This document shows positions 7,876-15,467 of a stretch of 38,262 nt of DNA, in pieces (within the stretch, counting starts at the first letter, position 1; each line of letters opens with the position of its first letter). Under the pieces are notes generated by a model. That model ran no database searches. It was given only the letters and a program-made list of their open reading frames with translations, and was not told the origin of the DNA. The stretch is from Coriobacteriaceae bacterium (GTDB lineage Bacteria; Actinomycetota; Coriobacteriia; Coriobacteriales; Coriobacteriaceae). The position numbers and the translations under genes are program-made. The DNA lies in NCBI GenBank assembly GCA_030525945.1, contig JAUNDT010000013.1, forward strand, positions 1 to 38,262, read 5' to 3'.

Positions 7876-8951
7876 TGGCCACACCGATTCGCACGCCGCA
7901 GCTCACGCGCAGGTCGCTTGTGCGCGCCACCGCCCTCGGAGGGTGCTTGGCGGCCCTTGGCGGATGCGCTGCCGGCACGCGGCCCTCCAGCGCTGGAAGC
8001 CACTCACAAAGCAAGCGCGACACCCAAGGCCAGCCGTCCACCGGATCGGTCTTCGCCTTTGACACGTATTGCACGTTCACCGTATATGGGGACGCCACCG
8101 CCCCCGCCAAGCTCGCCCAAGCGTGCACGTGCTTTGACCGGCTGTTCAATATGTACGACAGCTCGTCCGACATCGCGCGCATCAACGCCGCGCAAGGCGA
8201 GCCCGTTGCCGCTGACCCCGCCACGATCGATCTTCTGGAACAGGCGCTCGCCTTTTGCCAGGCGGCGCAAGGGCTTTTCGACATCACCATCGGCGCCGTT
8301 TCCACGCTTTGGGACTTCACCGAGGGCATTCGCCCCAGCGACGCGGATTTGGCCGATGCGCTACCCCATGTTAACTGGCGTTTTGTCGAACTTGACGCCA
8401 GCCAAGGCACCGTGCGCCTGAGCGACCCCGAGGCGAAGATAGACCTGGGCGGCATTGCCAAGGGCTACGTTGCCGACCAACTTTGCGAGTTGCTCGAGCG
8501 CGAAACGCAGGCAAGCGGGGCCGTTCTGTCGCTAGGAGGCAACATCGCCTTTTTTGGAAGCAAGCCCGGCGGGGCGCCTTGGGAGGCGGGCATCCGCGAC
8601 CCCAACGACCCGCACGGCTCCACCGTGGTGGGAACCGCGCGCGTGGCAGGCGGGTCCCTGGTAACCAGCGGCCTCTATGAGCGAACGTTTGAACTGGACG
8701 GAAAGAAGTACTGGCACATCCTCGACCCGCGCACCGGCATGCCCGTTCAGACGGACGTGGCGAGCGACACGGTCTTTTGCCCCAGCTCAACCACAGCAGA
8801 CGCGCTTTCCACCACGCTTTTTGTTGCGGGAAGTCGCGAGGGGGCGGCGATCGCCAATGCCCACGAGGGCACCGCCGCATACTTCATCCTGCAAAACGGC
8901 GGAACCGCCGAGTCGGCCCGCTGGCAAAATCTCACCGACTTCCGCGCATAG
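7875..8951 (+). CDS. apbE: ApbE-type FAD:protein FMN transferase, lipoprotein
   Basis: 358 residues. ApbE covalently attaches FMN from FAD to Thr/Ser of extracytoplasmic redox proteins. The N-terminus has a twin-arginine-like TRRSLVRA followed by two possible lipoboxes (ALGGC and AALGGC), so it is probably a membrane-anchored lipoprotein exported by Tat or Sec. Family motifs are FDITIGAVSTLW, IDLGGIAKGYVAD, SLGGNIAFFG, HILDPRTGMPV and the metal-binding TADALSTTLFVAG. GGAGG precedes the ATG, which overlaps the upstream stop. No obvious flavinylated substrate (RnfG- or FMN-binding-domain protein) is in the window. Confidence 0.93.
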   Translation: MATPIRTPQLTRRSLVRATALGGCLAALGGCAAGTRPSSAGSHSQSKRDTQGQPSTGSVFAFDTYCTFTVYGDATAPAKLAQACTCFDRLFNMYDSSSDIARINAAQGEPVAADPATIDLLEQALAFCQAAQGLFDITIGAVSTLWDFTEGIRPSDADLADALPHVNWRFVELDASQGTVRLSDPEAKIDLGGIAKGYVADQLCELLERETQASGAVLSLGGNIAFFGSKPGGAPWEAGIRDPNDPHGSTVVGTARVAGGSLVTSGLYERTFELDGKKYWHILDPRTGMPVQTDVASDTVFCPSSTTADALSTTLFVAGSREGAAIANAHEGTAAYFILQNGGTAESARWQNLTDFRA

Positions 8952-9020
8952 GGCGCACAGCAGGGCGCTTTCGGGGGCGCGTCGAGCCCCATCGTGGCCC
9001 ATGAGCGGGCCTCCGCGCTC

Positions 9021-9159
9021 GCAAATACGCAAATGCGCGGATAAATTCGCGCTCCACGGGTAGCCAGCGACCCCGCCTCAACAAAACCGCAGGTAGATCC
9101 GCTGCTGTTTTTTCCTATACTCAGCCCGTCCATTTTTATCCGCGCATTTGCGTATTTGC
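9021..9159. repeat. 139-bp element with 25-bp perfect terminal inverted repeats
   Basis: The 25 bases at 9021-9045 (starting GCAAATACGC, ending GCGGATAAA) recur as an exact reverse complement at 9135-9159, with 89 bp between. The arms are more AT-rich than the surroundings. It lies between the converging apbE and murB genes. No target-site duplication is evident. It may be a MITE-like element or a long-stem bidirectional terminator (runs of T/A adjoin both arms). The remainder of 8952-9193 shows nothing else. Confidence 0.85.
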
Positions 9160-9193
9160 ACGAAAAACCGGGCGGGCGCAGGCGGCGCAGGCC

Positions 9194-10144
9194 CTAAAAC
9201 TCGCCCACCATGCGTACCTCGGGCTCAAGATCAACGCCGAACTGAGCCTTGACCTCGCTCTGCACATGCTCGATCAGCCCGAGGACGTCCTTGGCGCTGG
9301 CATGACCGGTGTTCACCACAAACCCGCAGTGCTTCTCACTCACCTGAGCATCGCCCACACGCGCGCCGCGCAAGCCGGCATCCATGATGAGCTTGCCGGC
9401 AAAGTGGCCGGCGGGGCGCTTGAATGTGGAGCCCGCGCTCGCCATCTCGAGCGGCTGCTTCTCCTCGCGGCGCGCCTGGTAGTCGTCCATGGCAGCGCGC
9501 ACCATCGCGGGCGCAGAAGGCGACAGCTTAAAGGTGGCGGAAAGCACGATCAGCCCGTCGTCATGCACGCGGCTCTTGCGATACCCCAGGTTGAGGTCGC
9601 GCGCCTCAAGCGTGACCACCGACCCGCGATTGCCCTGCTTGCTCGGCACATACACGCGCACGGACTCCAGAACCTCGCCCGTCGTGCCGTCGTAGGCGCC
9701 CGCGTTCATAAAGCACGCGCCGCCCACCGTCGCCGGAATCCCCCACAGGGGCTCCATGCCGCTCAGGCCGGCATCCGCCGCCGCAAGCGCCACGTCGCGC
9801 AGCAGCGCGCCCGCTTCGGCGGTCACGCGCCACTTGGATGCATCCACCTCGACCTTTGCGAGGTTGTCGCGCAGCAGGACAACCACGCCGCGGATGCCCC
9901 GGTCGCCCACGAGCAGATCGGATCCGTTGCCCACCACCGTCACGGGAACATCGCCCAAATAACAGGTGTCGAGAACGCGCACGAGCGCCTCGGGCGTGCG
10001 CGGGGTCACCATCACGTCGGCAGGGCCGCCGATCTTGAACGTGGTGTGGTCGCGCATGGGCTCGGTCATCAGCACGTTGTCCTCGCCGGCGATCTGCGCC
10101 AACACGCAGAGCATTTCCTCGCTTACATACTCGTGCTCGTGCAT
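9194..10144 (-). CDS. murB: MurB, UDP-N-acetylenolpyruvoylglucosamine reductase
   Basis: 316 residues from the ATG at 10144. MurB is the FAD-dependent, NADPH-using enzyme of the second committed step of peptidoglycan precursor synthesis. The FAD-binding part shows TTFKIGGPADVMV, VVGNGSDLLVGDRGIRG and GIPATVGGACFMNAGAYDG. The C-terminal part shows GYRKSRVH, AGSTFKRPAGHFAGKLI with the catalytic Ser of type II MurB, and a final LEPEVRMVG. The ATG at 10144 has GGAGGG just upstream; an ATG at 10171 is an alternative that would make a leaderless message from the -10 at 10180-10185. Confidence 0.95.
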   Translation of the reverse strand: MHEHEYVSEEMLCVLAQIAGEDNVLMTEPMRDHTTFKIGGPADVMVTPRTPEALVRVLDTCYLGDVPVTVVGNGSDLLVGDRGIRGVVVLLRDNLAKVEVDASKWRVTAEAGALLRDVALAAADAGLSGMEPLWGIPATVGGACFMNAGAYDGTTGEVLESVRVYVPSKQGNRGSVVTLEARDLNLGYRKSRVHDDGLIVLSATFKLSPSAPAMVRAAMDDYQARREEKQPLEMASAGSTFKRPAGHFAGKLIMDAGLRGARVGDAQVSEKHCGFVVNTGHASAKDVLGLIEHVQSEVKAQFGVDLEPEVRMVGEF

Positions 10145-10179
10145 AGGGCCCTCCATTTGGTCGTGATCCATCTCATCCC

Positions 10180-10185
10180 ACTATA
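10180..10185 (-). promoter_or_regulatory. -10 element of murB
   Basis: TATAGT on the minus strand, 8 bases before the ATG at 10171. Transcription would begin around 10172, giving a leader of about 28 nt to the SD-preceded ATG at 10144, or almost none to the ATG at 10171. Confidence 0.5.
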
Positions 10186-10219
10186 CCCAAGCGCGCCGTT
10201 TTACAGCAGCCCGCAACCG

Positions 10220-10248
10220 TTGCGCCCTGCAAACAGGCGCGCTATAGT
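10220..10248 (+). promoter_or_regulatory. Promoter of the ribU operon
   Basis: A weak -35 TTGCGC (10220-10225) lies 17 bp from -10 TATAGT (10243-10248). Transcription should start about 10255, exactly where the riboswitch P1 stem begins. Confidence 0.6.
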
Positions 10249-10254
10249 CAAACT

Positions 10255-10380
10255 GTTTCATGGCGGGGTGCAATTCCCCACCGGCGGTGAGTGCGCCACA
10301 CAGCACAAGCCCGCGACCCGCGCAATGCGGCTGACCCGGTGCGACTCCGGGGCCGACGGTACAGTCCGGATGAGAGAAAC
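10255..10380 (+). ncRNA. FMN riboswitch (RFN element)
   Basis: The conserved RFN strings are all present in order: GGCGGGGTGCAATTCCCCACC, here read as GGCGGGGTGC then AATTCCCCACC, GGCGGTGAGTGCGCC, a variable arm CCGCGACCCGCGCAATGCGG, CTGACCCGGTGCGACTCCGG, GGCCGACGGTACAGTCCGG and ATGAGAGAA. P1 closes by GTTTC (10255-10259) with GAAAC (10376-10380). It senses FMN and lowers expression when flavin is ample. The ribU ribosome site (GAGAGG) follows P1 within a few bases and no terminator hairpin is seen, so translational control is more likely than transcriptional. Confidence 0.96.
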
Positions 10381-10397
10381 TGAGAGGTCATCACCGT

Positions 10398-10940
10398 ATG
10401 AACAACGCTATCAACACCAGGCGCATCGCGCTCACGGCGCTCTTCACCGCCGCGTCACTCATCTTGAGTTTCGTCCAAATCCCTATCTTCCCCGCCGCGC
10501 CCTGGCTCATGTACGACCCGTCGGGCATCGTCTGCCTCATCGTCGCCTTGGCGTTCGGCCCCCGCATGGGTGCCGCCGTTGCAGTGGCATCGTGGCTCCC
10601 CCGCGTGTTCCTCGATCCGTTCGGCGCGCCCATGGGCATCGTTTCGACCTGCGCGCTCGTCATTCCCGCCGCACTCGTTTTTGAGACGGGCAGGCGCACG
10701 CGCAAGGCGTCCATAGTGGGCATGCTCCTGGGCGGCGCGATCTCGACGGCCCTCGCCTGCGCGCTCAACCTGGTGGTTACGCCGCTCTACACCGCTGTGA
10801 CCATGCAAGACGTCGCCGCGATGATTTTGCCCGTCCTCCTCCCGTTCAACCTGCTCAAGATGGTTATCAACATCGCCGCCGGACAGGCGCTCCTTGAGCC
10901 CTGCCTGAACGTGCTTAGGGCGAATGGTGAGCATGAGTAG
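10398..10940 (+). CDS. ribU: RibU-type riboflavin ECF transporter S component
   Basis: 180 residues with five or six hydrophobic helices. It binds riboflavin (or related flavins) in the membrane and works with the EcfA-EcfT module encoded next to it. Family features are the N-terminal RRIALTALFTAASLILSF helix, the conserved MYDPSGIVCLIVALAFGPRMG stretch (MYDPSGIVCL then IVALAFGPRMG) and the C-terminal LLPFNLLKMVINIAAGQ. The FMN riboswitch directly upstream supports flavin as the substrate. The gene overlaps the ecfA start by 17 nt. Confidence 0.92.
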   Translation: MNNAINTRRIALTALFTAASLILSFVQIPIFPAAPWLMYDPSGIVCLIVALAFGPRMGAAVAVASWLPRVFLDPFGAPMGIVSTCALVIPAALVFETGRRTRKASIVGMLLGGAISTALACALNLVVTPLYTAVTMQDVAAMILPVLLPFNLLKMVINIAAGQALLEPCLNVLRANGEHE

Positions 10941-13017
10941 CGGAGGCTTGGGCGAACCTGCCGGCGGCGTTGAAGGCAACGGATGCCTAGGCGAACCTGG
11001 CGACGACATTGAAGTCGAGGTGCACGCTAGCACTCGGGATGGCGGGCGCCAGCGCACCGCCGGCGCCCCTTGCCCGGTGGCCCTCCTGGAAGACGTGCAC
11101 CTGCGCTACCCCGGGAGCAGCACTGAGGCGCTCGCCGGCGTGACGCTCACGATCGAGCCGGGCGAGCACGTGTGCATCCTGGGCGGCAACGGCTCGGGCA
11201 AATCCACGCTGCTGCAGCTTCTTAACGTGCTGGCGCTGCCGAGCGCCGGGCGCGTGCGCATGTTCGGCATCGACACCGCAGACCCCTCGCGCACCATCGA
11301 CATCCGCAGCCGCACCGCCACGGTGTTCCAGCATCCCGAGGACCAGATGGTCACGAGCATCGTCGCCGACGACGTGGCCTTTGGCCCCGAGAACCTCTGC
11401 GTGGCGCAACCGCACATCGCACAACGCGTGGACGAAGCGCTCCTCGCCGTCGACATGCTCGAGCGCGCGCAAAGCGACCCGTCCGACCTTTCGGGCGGGC
11501 AGATGCAGCGCGTCGCCATCGCAGGCGCGCTCGCTATGAAGCCCGAGGTCCTGCTGCTGGACGAACCGTGCGCCATGTTGGATGCCGAGGGACGCGCCGG
11601 GGTGCGCGGGATTATCGCGCGGGCGAGCGCCGCGGGCATCACGGTGGTGCATGTGACGCACTTTGCCGAGGATGCGCTCGCCGCAGAGCGCGCCATCGTG
11701 CTTGACCACGGGCGCGTGGCCTTTGACGGTGATCCCAGGCGGGCCGTGCAGCTCCTCGGACTCGACCGCGACGCAGAGCCGGACGAGGGCGCCATGCCCG
11801 GGGCCGCCGCGACCCATGGCGCGTCCGCGGGCTCCGGCGTGGCCTCGAGGCCCGGGGCGCCTTCAGATCCTGACGGGGCCGCCCTTCTCCAAAGTGGCCT
11901 TTTCTGCTGCTCTCCCGCACACCAGCACAAAGTGGCAACTTCGGACCCGAATTCGGCACAAAAAGTGGCCGTTTGTGCTGGTGAGTCACAGGGCAGCACG
12001 ATGCGGCCATCCAACGGCGCCACCGTGGTGTTCAAAAACGTCTCCTTCTCCTACGTCGTGGCCAAAAATCCACGTCGCGCAGAAAAAAAGGGCCTGCTGA
12101 GCGGTCTTTTCGGAAAAGGCCGGCTGGCCAAAAGCGCTGGCAGCGCTAGCAACGTCGCCAGCATCGCTAGCAACAACAACGCCGCCGGCACCAACACGTC
12201 CCTCGAGGCCAGGGCTGCCACCAGCACCACCGCGCGCCTCGAGGTCAGAGGCGTCGCCAGCACCAACGCACCTCTCGCGCTCAGCAGCCTTTCCTTCACC
12301 GCGCGTCCCGGCACCCTCACGGCGCTCATCGGACGCACCGGGTCGGGCAAATCCACCACGGCGGAACTCGCCTGCGCGCTCAAGCTGCCACTGGAGGGCA
12401 CCGTCCACGTGGGCGGCGTCGACACCGCCGACCTCTCCCGCCGTCGCGAGCTTCGCCGGCTGGTGGGGTACGTGTCCCAGCTGCCCGAGCGGCAGCTCTT
12501 TGCCGAGACCGTCTTCGATGACGTCGCCTTCGGCCCGCGCAACCTGGGCCTTCCCGACCCCGAGATCTCCCTCCGCGTGCGCGAGGCGCTTTCCAGCGTG
12601 AACCTCGACCCCACGGATGACCTGCTCAAGCGCTCGCCCTTCACCCTCTCGGGCGGACAGCAGCGCAGCGTGGCACTCGCGGGCGTGCTCGCCATGAAGC
12701 AACCCGTCCTCGTACTCGACGAACCGATGGCAGGGCTCGACCCCGCCGGCCGCGCGCAGGTCCGCGCGCTCATCCGCTCGCTCAAGCAGGCGGGCACCAC
12801 CCTGATTATGGTCACACACAGCATGGCCGACGTCGCCGCGCTGGCCGACCAGGCAATTGCACTCGAGCATGGCCGCGTCATCGCAAGCGGCAGCCCCGAT
12901 GAGGTCCTCGCCGTCATGCGCCCGCGCCCCGCAAGCCCCCACGCCACCGAAGCGCCCGCGGCTCCGGCCCCCATCCCCCATGAACATCAGGAGGCCCACC
13001 ATGGCGTTGCGCTCTAG
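10924..13017 (+). CDS. Double-length ECF transporter ATPase (EcfA1-EcfA2 fusion)
   Basis: 697 residues with two complete ABC ATPase domains in one chain; most ECF systems use two separate proteins. Domain 1 (about residues 60-285) has Walker A GGNGSGKST, Q-loop FQHPEDQM, signature LSGGQMQRV and Walker B LLLDEP. Domain 2 (about 360-680) has GRTGSGKST, SQLPERQLF, LSGGQQRSV and LVLDEP. Both have the switch His (VTHFAED, VTHSMAD), so both sites look competent. The linker at residues 320-360 holds an in-frame palindrome (11891-11985), and domain 2 carries a low-complexity insert of about 60 residues before Walker A. Start is at 10924 or 10933. It overlaps ecfT by 17 nt. Confidence 0.93.
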   Translation: MVSMSSGGLGEPAGGVEGNGCLGEPGDDIEVEVHASTRDGGRQRTAGAPCPVALLEDVHLRYPGSSTEALAGVTLTIEPGEHVCILGGNGSGKSTLLQLLNVLALPSAGRVRMFGIDTADPSRTIDIRSRTATVFQHPEDQMVTSIVADDVAFGPENLCVAQPHIAQRVDEALLAVDMLERAQSDPSDLSGGQMQRVAIAGALAMKPEVLLLDEPCAMLDAEGRAGVRGIIARASAAGITVVHVTHFAEDALAAERAIVLDHGRVAFDGDPRRAVQLLGLDRDAEPDEGAMPGAAATHGASAGSGVASRPGAPSDPDGAALLQSGLFCCSPAHQHKVATSDPNSAQKVAVCAGESQGSTMRPSNGATVVFKNVSFSYVVAKNPRRAEKKGLLSGLFGKGRLAKSAGSASNVASIASNNNAAGTNTSLEARAATSTTARLEVRGVASTNAPLALSSLSFTARPGTLTALIGRTGSGKSTTAELACALKLPLEGTVHVGGVDTADLSRRRELRRLVGYVSQLPERQLFAETVFDDVAFGPRNLGLPDPEISLRVREALSSVNLDPTDDLLKRSPFTLSGGQQRSVALAGVLAMKQPVLVLDEPMAGLDPAGRAQVRALIRSLKQAGTTLIMVTHSMADVAALADQAIALEHGRVIASGSPDEVLAVMRPRPASPHATEAPAAPAPIPHEHQEAHHGVAL
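11891..11985. repeat. In-frame palindromic element in the EcfA linker
   Basis: CACCAGCACAAA (11920-11931) and TTTGTGCTGGTG (11972-11983) form a perfect 12-bp inverted repeat. The loop contains the 10-bp palindrome CCGAATTCGG (11947-11956). AAAGTGGC occurs three times (11891, 11930, 11963), and 11891-11914 is a degenerate direct copy of 11962-11985. It is translated as part of EcfA. Confidence 0.75.
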
Positions 13018-13804
13018 CATCGGGCAATACTATTCGGCGGACTCGTTCCTCCACCGCCTTGACCCGCGCGTCAAGCTCGTGGGCACAATCGCCTTCATGG
13101 TGAGCTGCTTTTTCGTGAACAACGCGCCCGGCCTCGTCCTGGCGAGCCTGGCCATCGCAACGGCGGTCGCGAGCTCCCGCGTGCCCGCGCGCACGCTGCT
13201 CGCGCAGCTCAAGCCCCTCATCCTGTTTCTCGTCATCACGTCCGTCATCAACCTGTTCTTCGTCCGCACCGGACCCGTCGCATTCCAGATGGGGCCGCTC
13301 GCCCTGCACGTAGGTGGCATCGAGGCCGCGCTGCTCTACACGGCGCGCTTCTTCCTCCTGCTCGCAGCCGGGTCCCTTCTCACCCTCACCACCACGCCCG
13401 TTGCCCTCACCGATGCGGCCGAAAACCTGCTTTCACCCCTCGAGCGCCTGGGCGTCCCCGTTACCCAGGCCACGCTCGTCTTGTCCATTGCCCTGCGGTT
13501 CGTTCCCACGCTTTCCCGGGAGGCCGAGCACGTGATCGCCGCGCAAACCGCCCGCGGCGCCGACCTGGAGAACAAGAGCGCCTTCGCCTATGCCCGCGCA
13601 TGCGTGCCCCTGATCGTGCCGCTGTTCGCAAGCGCCCTGCGCCACGCCGAGAACCTCGGTCGCGCGATGGACGCCCGCTGCTACACCGGGGGAGAGCGCA
13701 CGCACTACCACGTCATGCAGTTTTCCGCCCGCCGCGACGGAGCCGCCGTAGCCGCGCTCGTCCTGTACTTCGCCCTGCTCGCCGCTATCAATCTGGCAGG
13801 TTAA
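13001..13804 (+). CDS. EcfT, ECF transporter transmembrane energy-coupling protein
   Basis: 267 residues with several hydrophobic helices (MVSCFFVNNAPGLVLASLAI, PLILFLVITSVINLFF, ALLYTARFFLLLAAGSLLTL and a C-terminal VAALVLYFALLAAINLA). It couples ATP hydrolysis by EcfA to toppling of RibU. The two cytoplasmic coupling motifs are present as QTARGADLE and AMDARCYTGG; in the second, the usual Ala-Arg-Gly is Ala-Arg-Cys. GGAGG precedes the ATG at 13001. It is the last gene of the riboswitch-controlled operon. Confidence 0.92.
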   Translation: MALRSSIGQYYSADSFLHRLDPRVKLVGTIAFMVSCFFVNNAPGLVLASLAIATAVASSRVPARTLLAQLKPLILFLVITSVINLFFVRTGPVAFQMGPLALHVGGIEAALLYTARFFLLLAAGSLLTLTTTPVALTDAAENLLSPLERLGVPVTQATLVLSIALRFVPTLSREAEHVIAAQTARGADLENKSAFAYARACVPLIVPLFASALRHAENLGRAMDARCYTGGERTHYHVMQFSARRDGAAVAALVLYFALLAAINLAG

Positions 13805-13963
13805 GGACCAAATTGCGCGCCCGCACTCCGCGAAACCTCCGCGCACAGCCGCCCGCCTCGCGCTATCGACCGTTCATGGAATTTGGCCGCGCGCGGGCGG
13901 CTTGCGGTATCCTGAATACCCGACATGTGGCGTACATCAAACACACCAGTAAACGGAGCACCT

Positions 13964-15184
13964 ATGTCAGCTACTGAACAGGCCCCCGCGCCTTCTACGG
14001 AGCAGCAGAAGCGACTCGAGAACTTCGGGCTCGCTTACGGCTACAACCAGCAGATTTCGCGCCGTAGCGCCATCAAGGCAGCCTTTGCGCTCGCCGGCGC
14101 CGGCGTTCTCTTTGGCATGCCGCGCTCGGCGGCAGCCGCACGTGCAACCCAGCAAACACTCGACGCCCTCGCCTCCGCCGAGGAGCAGCTCGCCGCTGCC
14201 GAAGCGCAGTTTGAGCAGATCGCCAAGGACTTCCAGGACCTGAGCATCAAGCAGGACAAAACGCTCGGCCAGATCGAGGCGGTCCAGGGCGAGATCGACG
14301 ACACGCAGTCCGATATCGAGGACAAGCAGGAGGAACTCGAGGACAAGCAGGAGGTCCTTTCCTCCCGCGTTATCGAGAGCTACAAGAACGGCCCCACCAG
14401 CAGCCTCAACCTGCTGCTCGCGTCCGAGTCGTTCGAGGACCTCATCTCCAACAGCCACTACGTTGAGAAAATCAACAGCGCCGACAAGAAGGCTATCGAC
14501 GACGTCCAGGCCATCCGCCGGGAGCTCGAGGCCAAAAAGGCCGATCTGGAGAGCCAGAAGGAGGAGCTCGAGAAGCTCAAGGCCCAGCAGACCAAGCAGC
14601 TCTCCGCCATGCAGGCAAAGCAGAACGAGGTCAAGGAGATCGTCGACGGCCTGTCCAAGGACGTCAAGGACCTCATGGCCAAGCGCGACGCCGAGTACCT
14701 GGCCGCCGTGCAGGAGGAGGAGCGCCAAAAGGAGCTCGCCGACCAGATGCAGGGTGGTGGCGGAGCCACGTGGCTGCCGGGCGACGCGCAGATCTCGGGC
14801 ACGACCCGCAGCCAGGAGCGCGTTGTCTCCTGCTGCTACGCCGTTCCCAGCCCGGGCATGGGCCTGTGCGCCATGTGGGTTTCCCAGGTGTTCGCGGCCG
14901 CGGGCTTTAGCTACGTGGGAGGCAACGCCAACGACATGTACAACGCGTACTGCACGAGCTCCAACAAGAACGACCTCAAGGTCGGCATGGTGGTCGCCGT
15001 GTCCACGTACTCCAAGAACACCATGGGCCGCATCTACGGCCACATTGGCATCTACGTGGGCAACAACACGGTTATGGAGAACATCGGCGGCATCGCGTCG
15101 ACCAACCTCGACCGTTGGATCTCCTACTACGGCGACACCGTGAGCCCCCGTTGGGGCTGGCTCGGCGGCTGGGCCCTCGAGTAA
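13964..15184 (+). CDS. Tat-exported coiled-coil peptidoglycan hydrolase (PcsB-like, CHAP/NlpC-type)
   Basis: 406 residues. After a 30-residue polar start comes SRRSAIKAAFALAGAGVLF with twin Arg at 33-34 and a probable cleavage site in the SAAAARA stretch, so export by Tat is likely. Residues 60-255 form a long coiled coil rich in Glu, Lys and Gln, as in PcsB and other FtsEX-controlled hydrolases. A GGGG linker then leads to a C-terminal cysteine peptidase-like domain with Cys302 (LCAMWVSQVF) and His360 (IYGHIGIYVG). Role by analogy: cell-wall cleavage at division. The ATG at 13964 is preceded by GGAGC; an in-frame ATG at 13925 lacks a ribosome site. Confidence 0.87.
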   Translation: MSATEQAPAPSTEQQKRLENFGLAYGYNQQISRRSAIKAAFALAGAGVLFGMPRSAAAARATQQTLDALASAEEQLAAAEAQFEQIAKDFQDLSIKQDKTLGQIEAVQGEIDDTQSDIEDKQEELEDKQEVLSSRVIESYKNGPTSSLNLLLASESFEDLISNSHYVEKINSADKKAIDDVQAIRRELEAKKADLESQKEELEKLKAQQTKQLSAMQAKQNEVKEIVDGLSKDVKDLMAKRDAEYLAAVQEEERQKELADQMQGGGGATWLPGDAQISGTTRSQERVVSCCYAVPSPGMGLCAMWVSQVFAAAGFSYVGGNANDMYNAYCTSSNKNDLKVGMVVAVSTYSKNTMGRIYGHIGIYVGNNTVMENIGGIASTNLDRWISYYGDTVSPRWGWLGGWALE

Positions 15185-15233
15185 GCGGAGCTCCTCAGCC
15201 CGCGCGTCCTCCTCGACGCCCCAGCCGAGTCGC

Positions 15234-15327
15234 CTCGCAAGCCAGCATGCCCTTTCGCTCGCAGCCTGGCATGCCTTCACCCTCGCAGCCCAACACACTT
15301 CGCCCTCGCACGCCGCCGCGCCCCCAC
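15234..15327. repeat. Degenerate 24-bp tandem repeat, about four copies
   Basis: CTCGCA begins units at 15234, 15258, 15282 and 15305, a period of 24, 24 and 23 bases. The first two also share an AGC/CATGCC pattern (CAGCATGCC, TGGCATGCC). The repeat lies between the CHAP gene and its terminator. Confidence 0.55.
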
Positions 15328-15341
15328 CCTTCGACCAACAC

Positions 15342-15384
15342 CGCCTATCGCCCGCCGCACCGCGGCCTCGGCGGTAGGCGTTTT
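15342..15384 (+). terminator. Rho-independent terminator of the CHAP gene
   Basis: Stem CGCCTATCGCC (15342-15352) pairs with GGCGGTAGGCG (15370-15380), 11 bp with one G-T pair, and is followed by TTTTGCGTTT. Confidence 0.7.
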
Positions 15385-15427
15385 GCGTTTACGTGCCCAA
15401 GCGAACGGGCGTGCATTGCCCGCGCGC

Positions 15428-15433
15428 TATACT
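15428..15433 (+). promoter_or_regulatory. -10 element of galE
   Basis: TATACT, 34 nt upstream of the galE ATG, with an AAAGGAG ribosome site in between. No clear -35 is visible. Confidence 0.55.
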
Positions 15434-15467
15434 TTTTCGCAGCATCATCCCCGAAAGGAGCGCTTGC

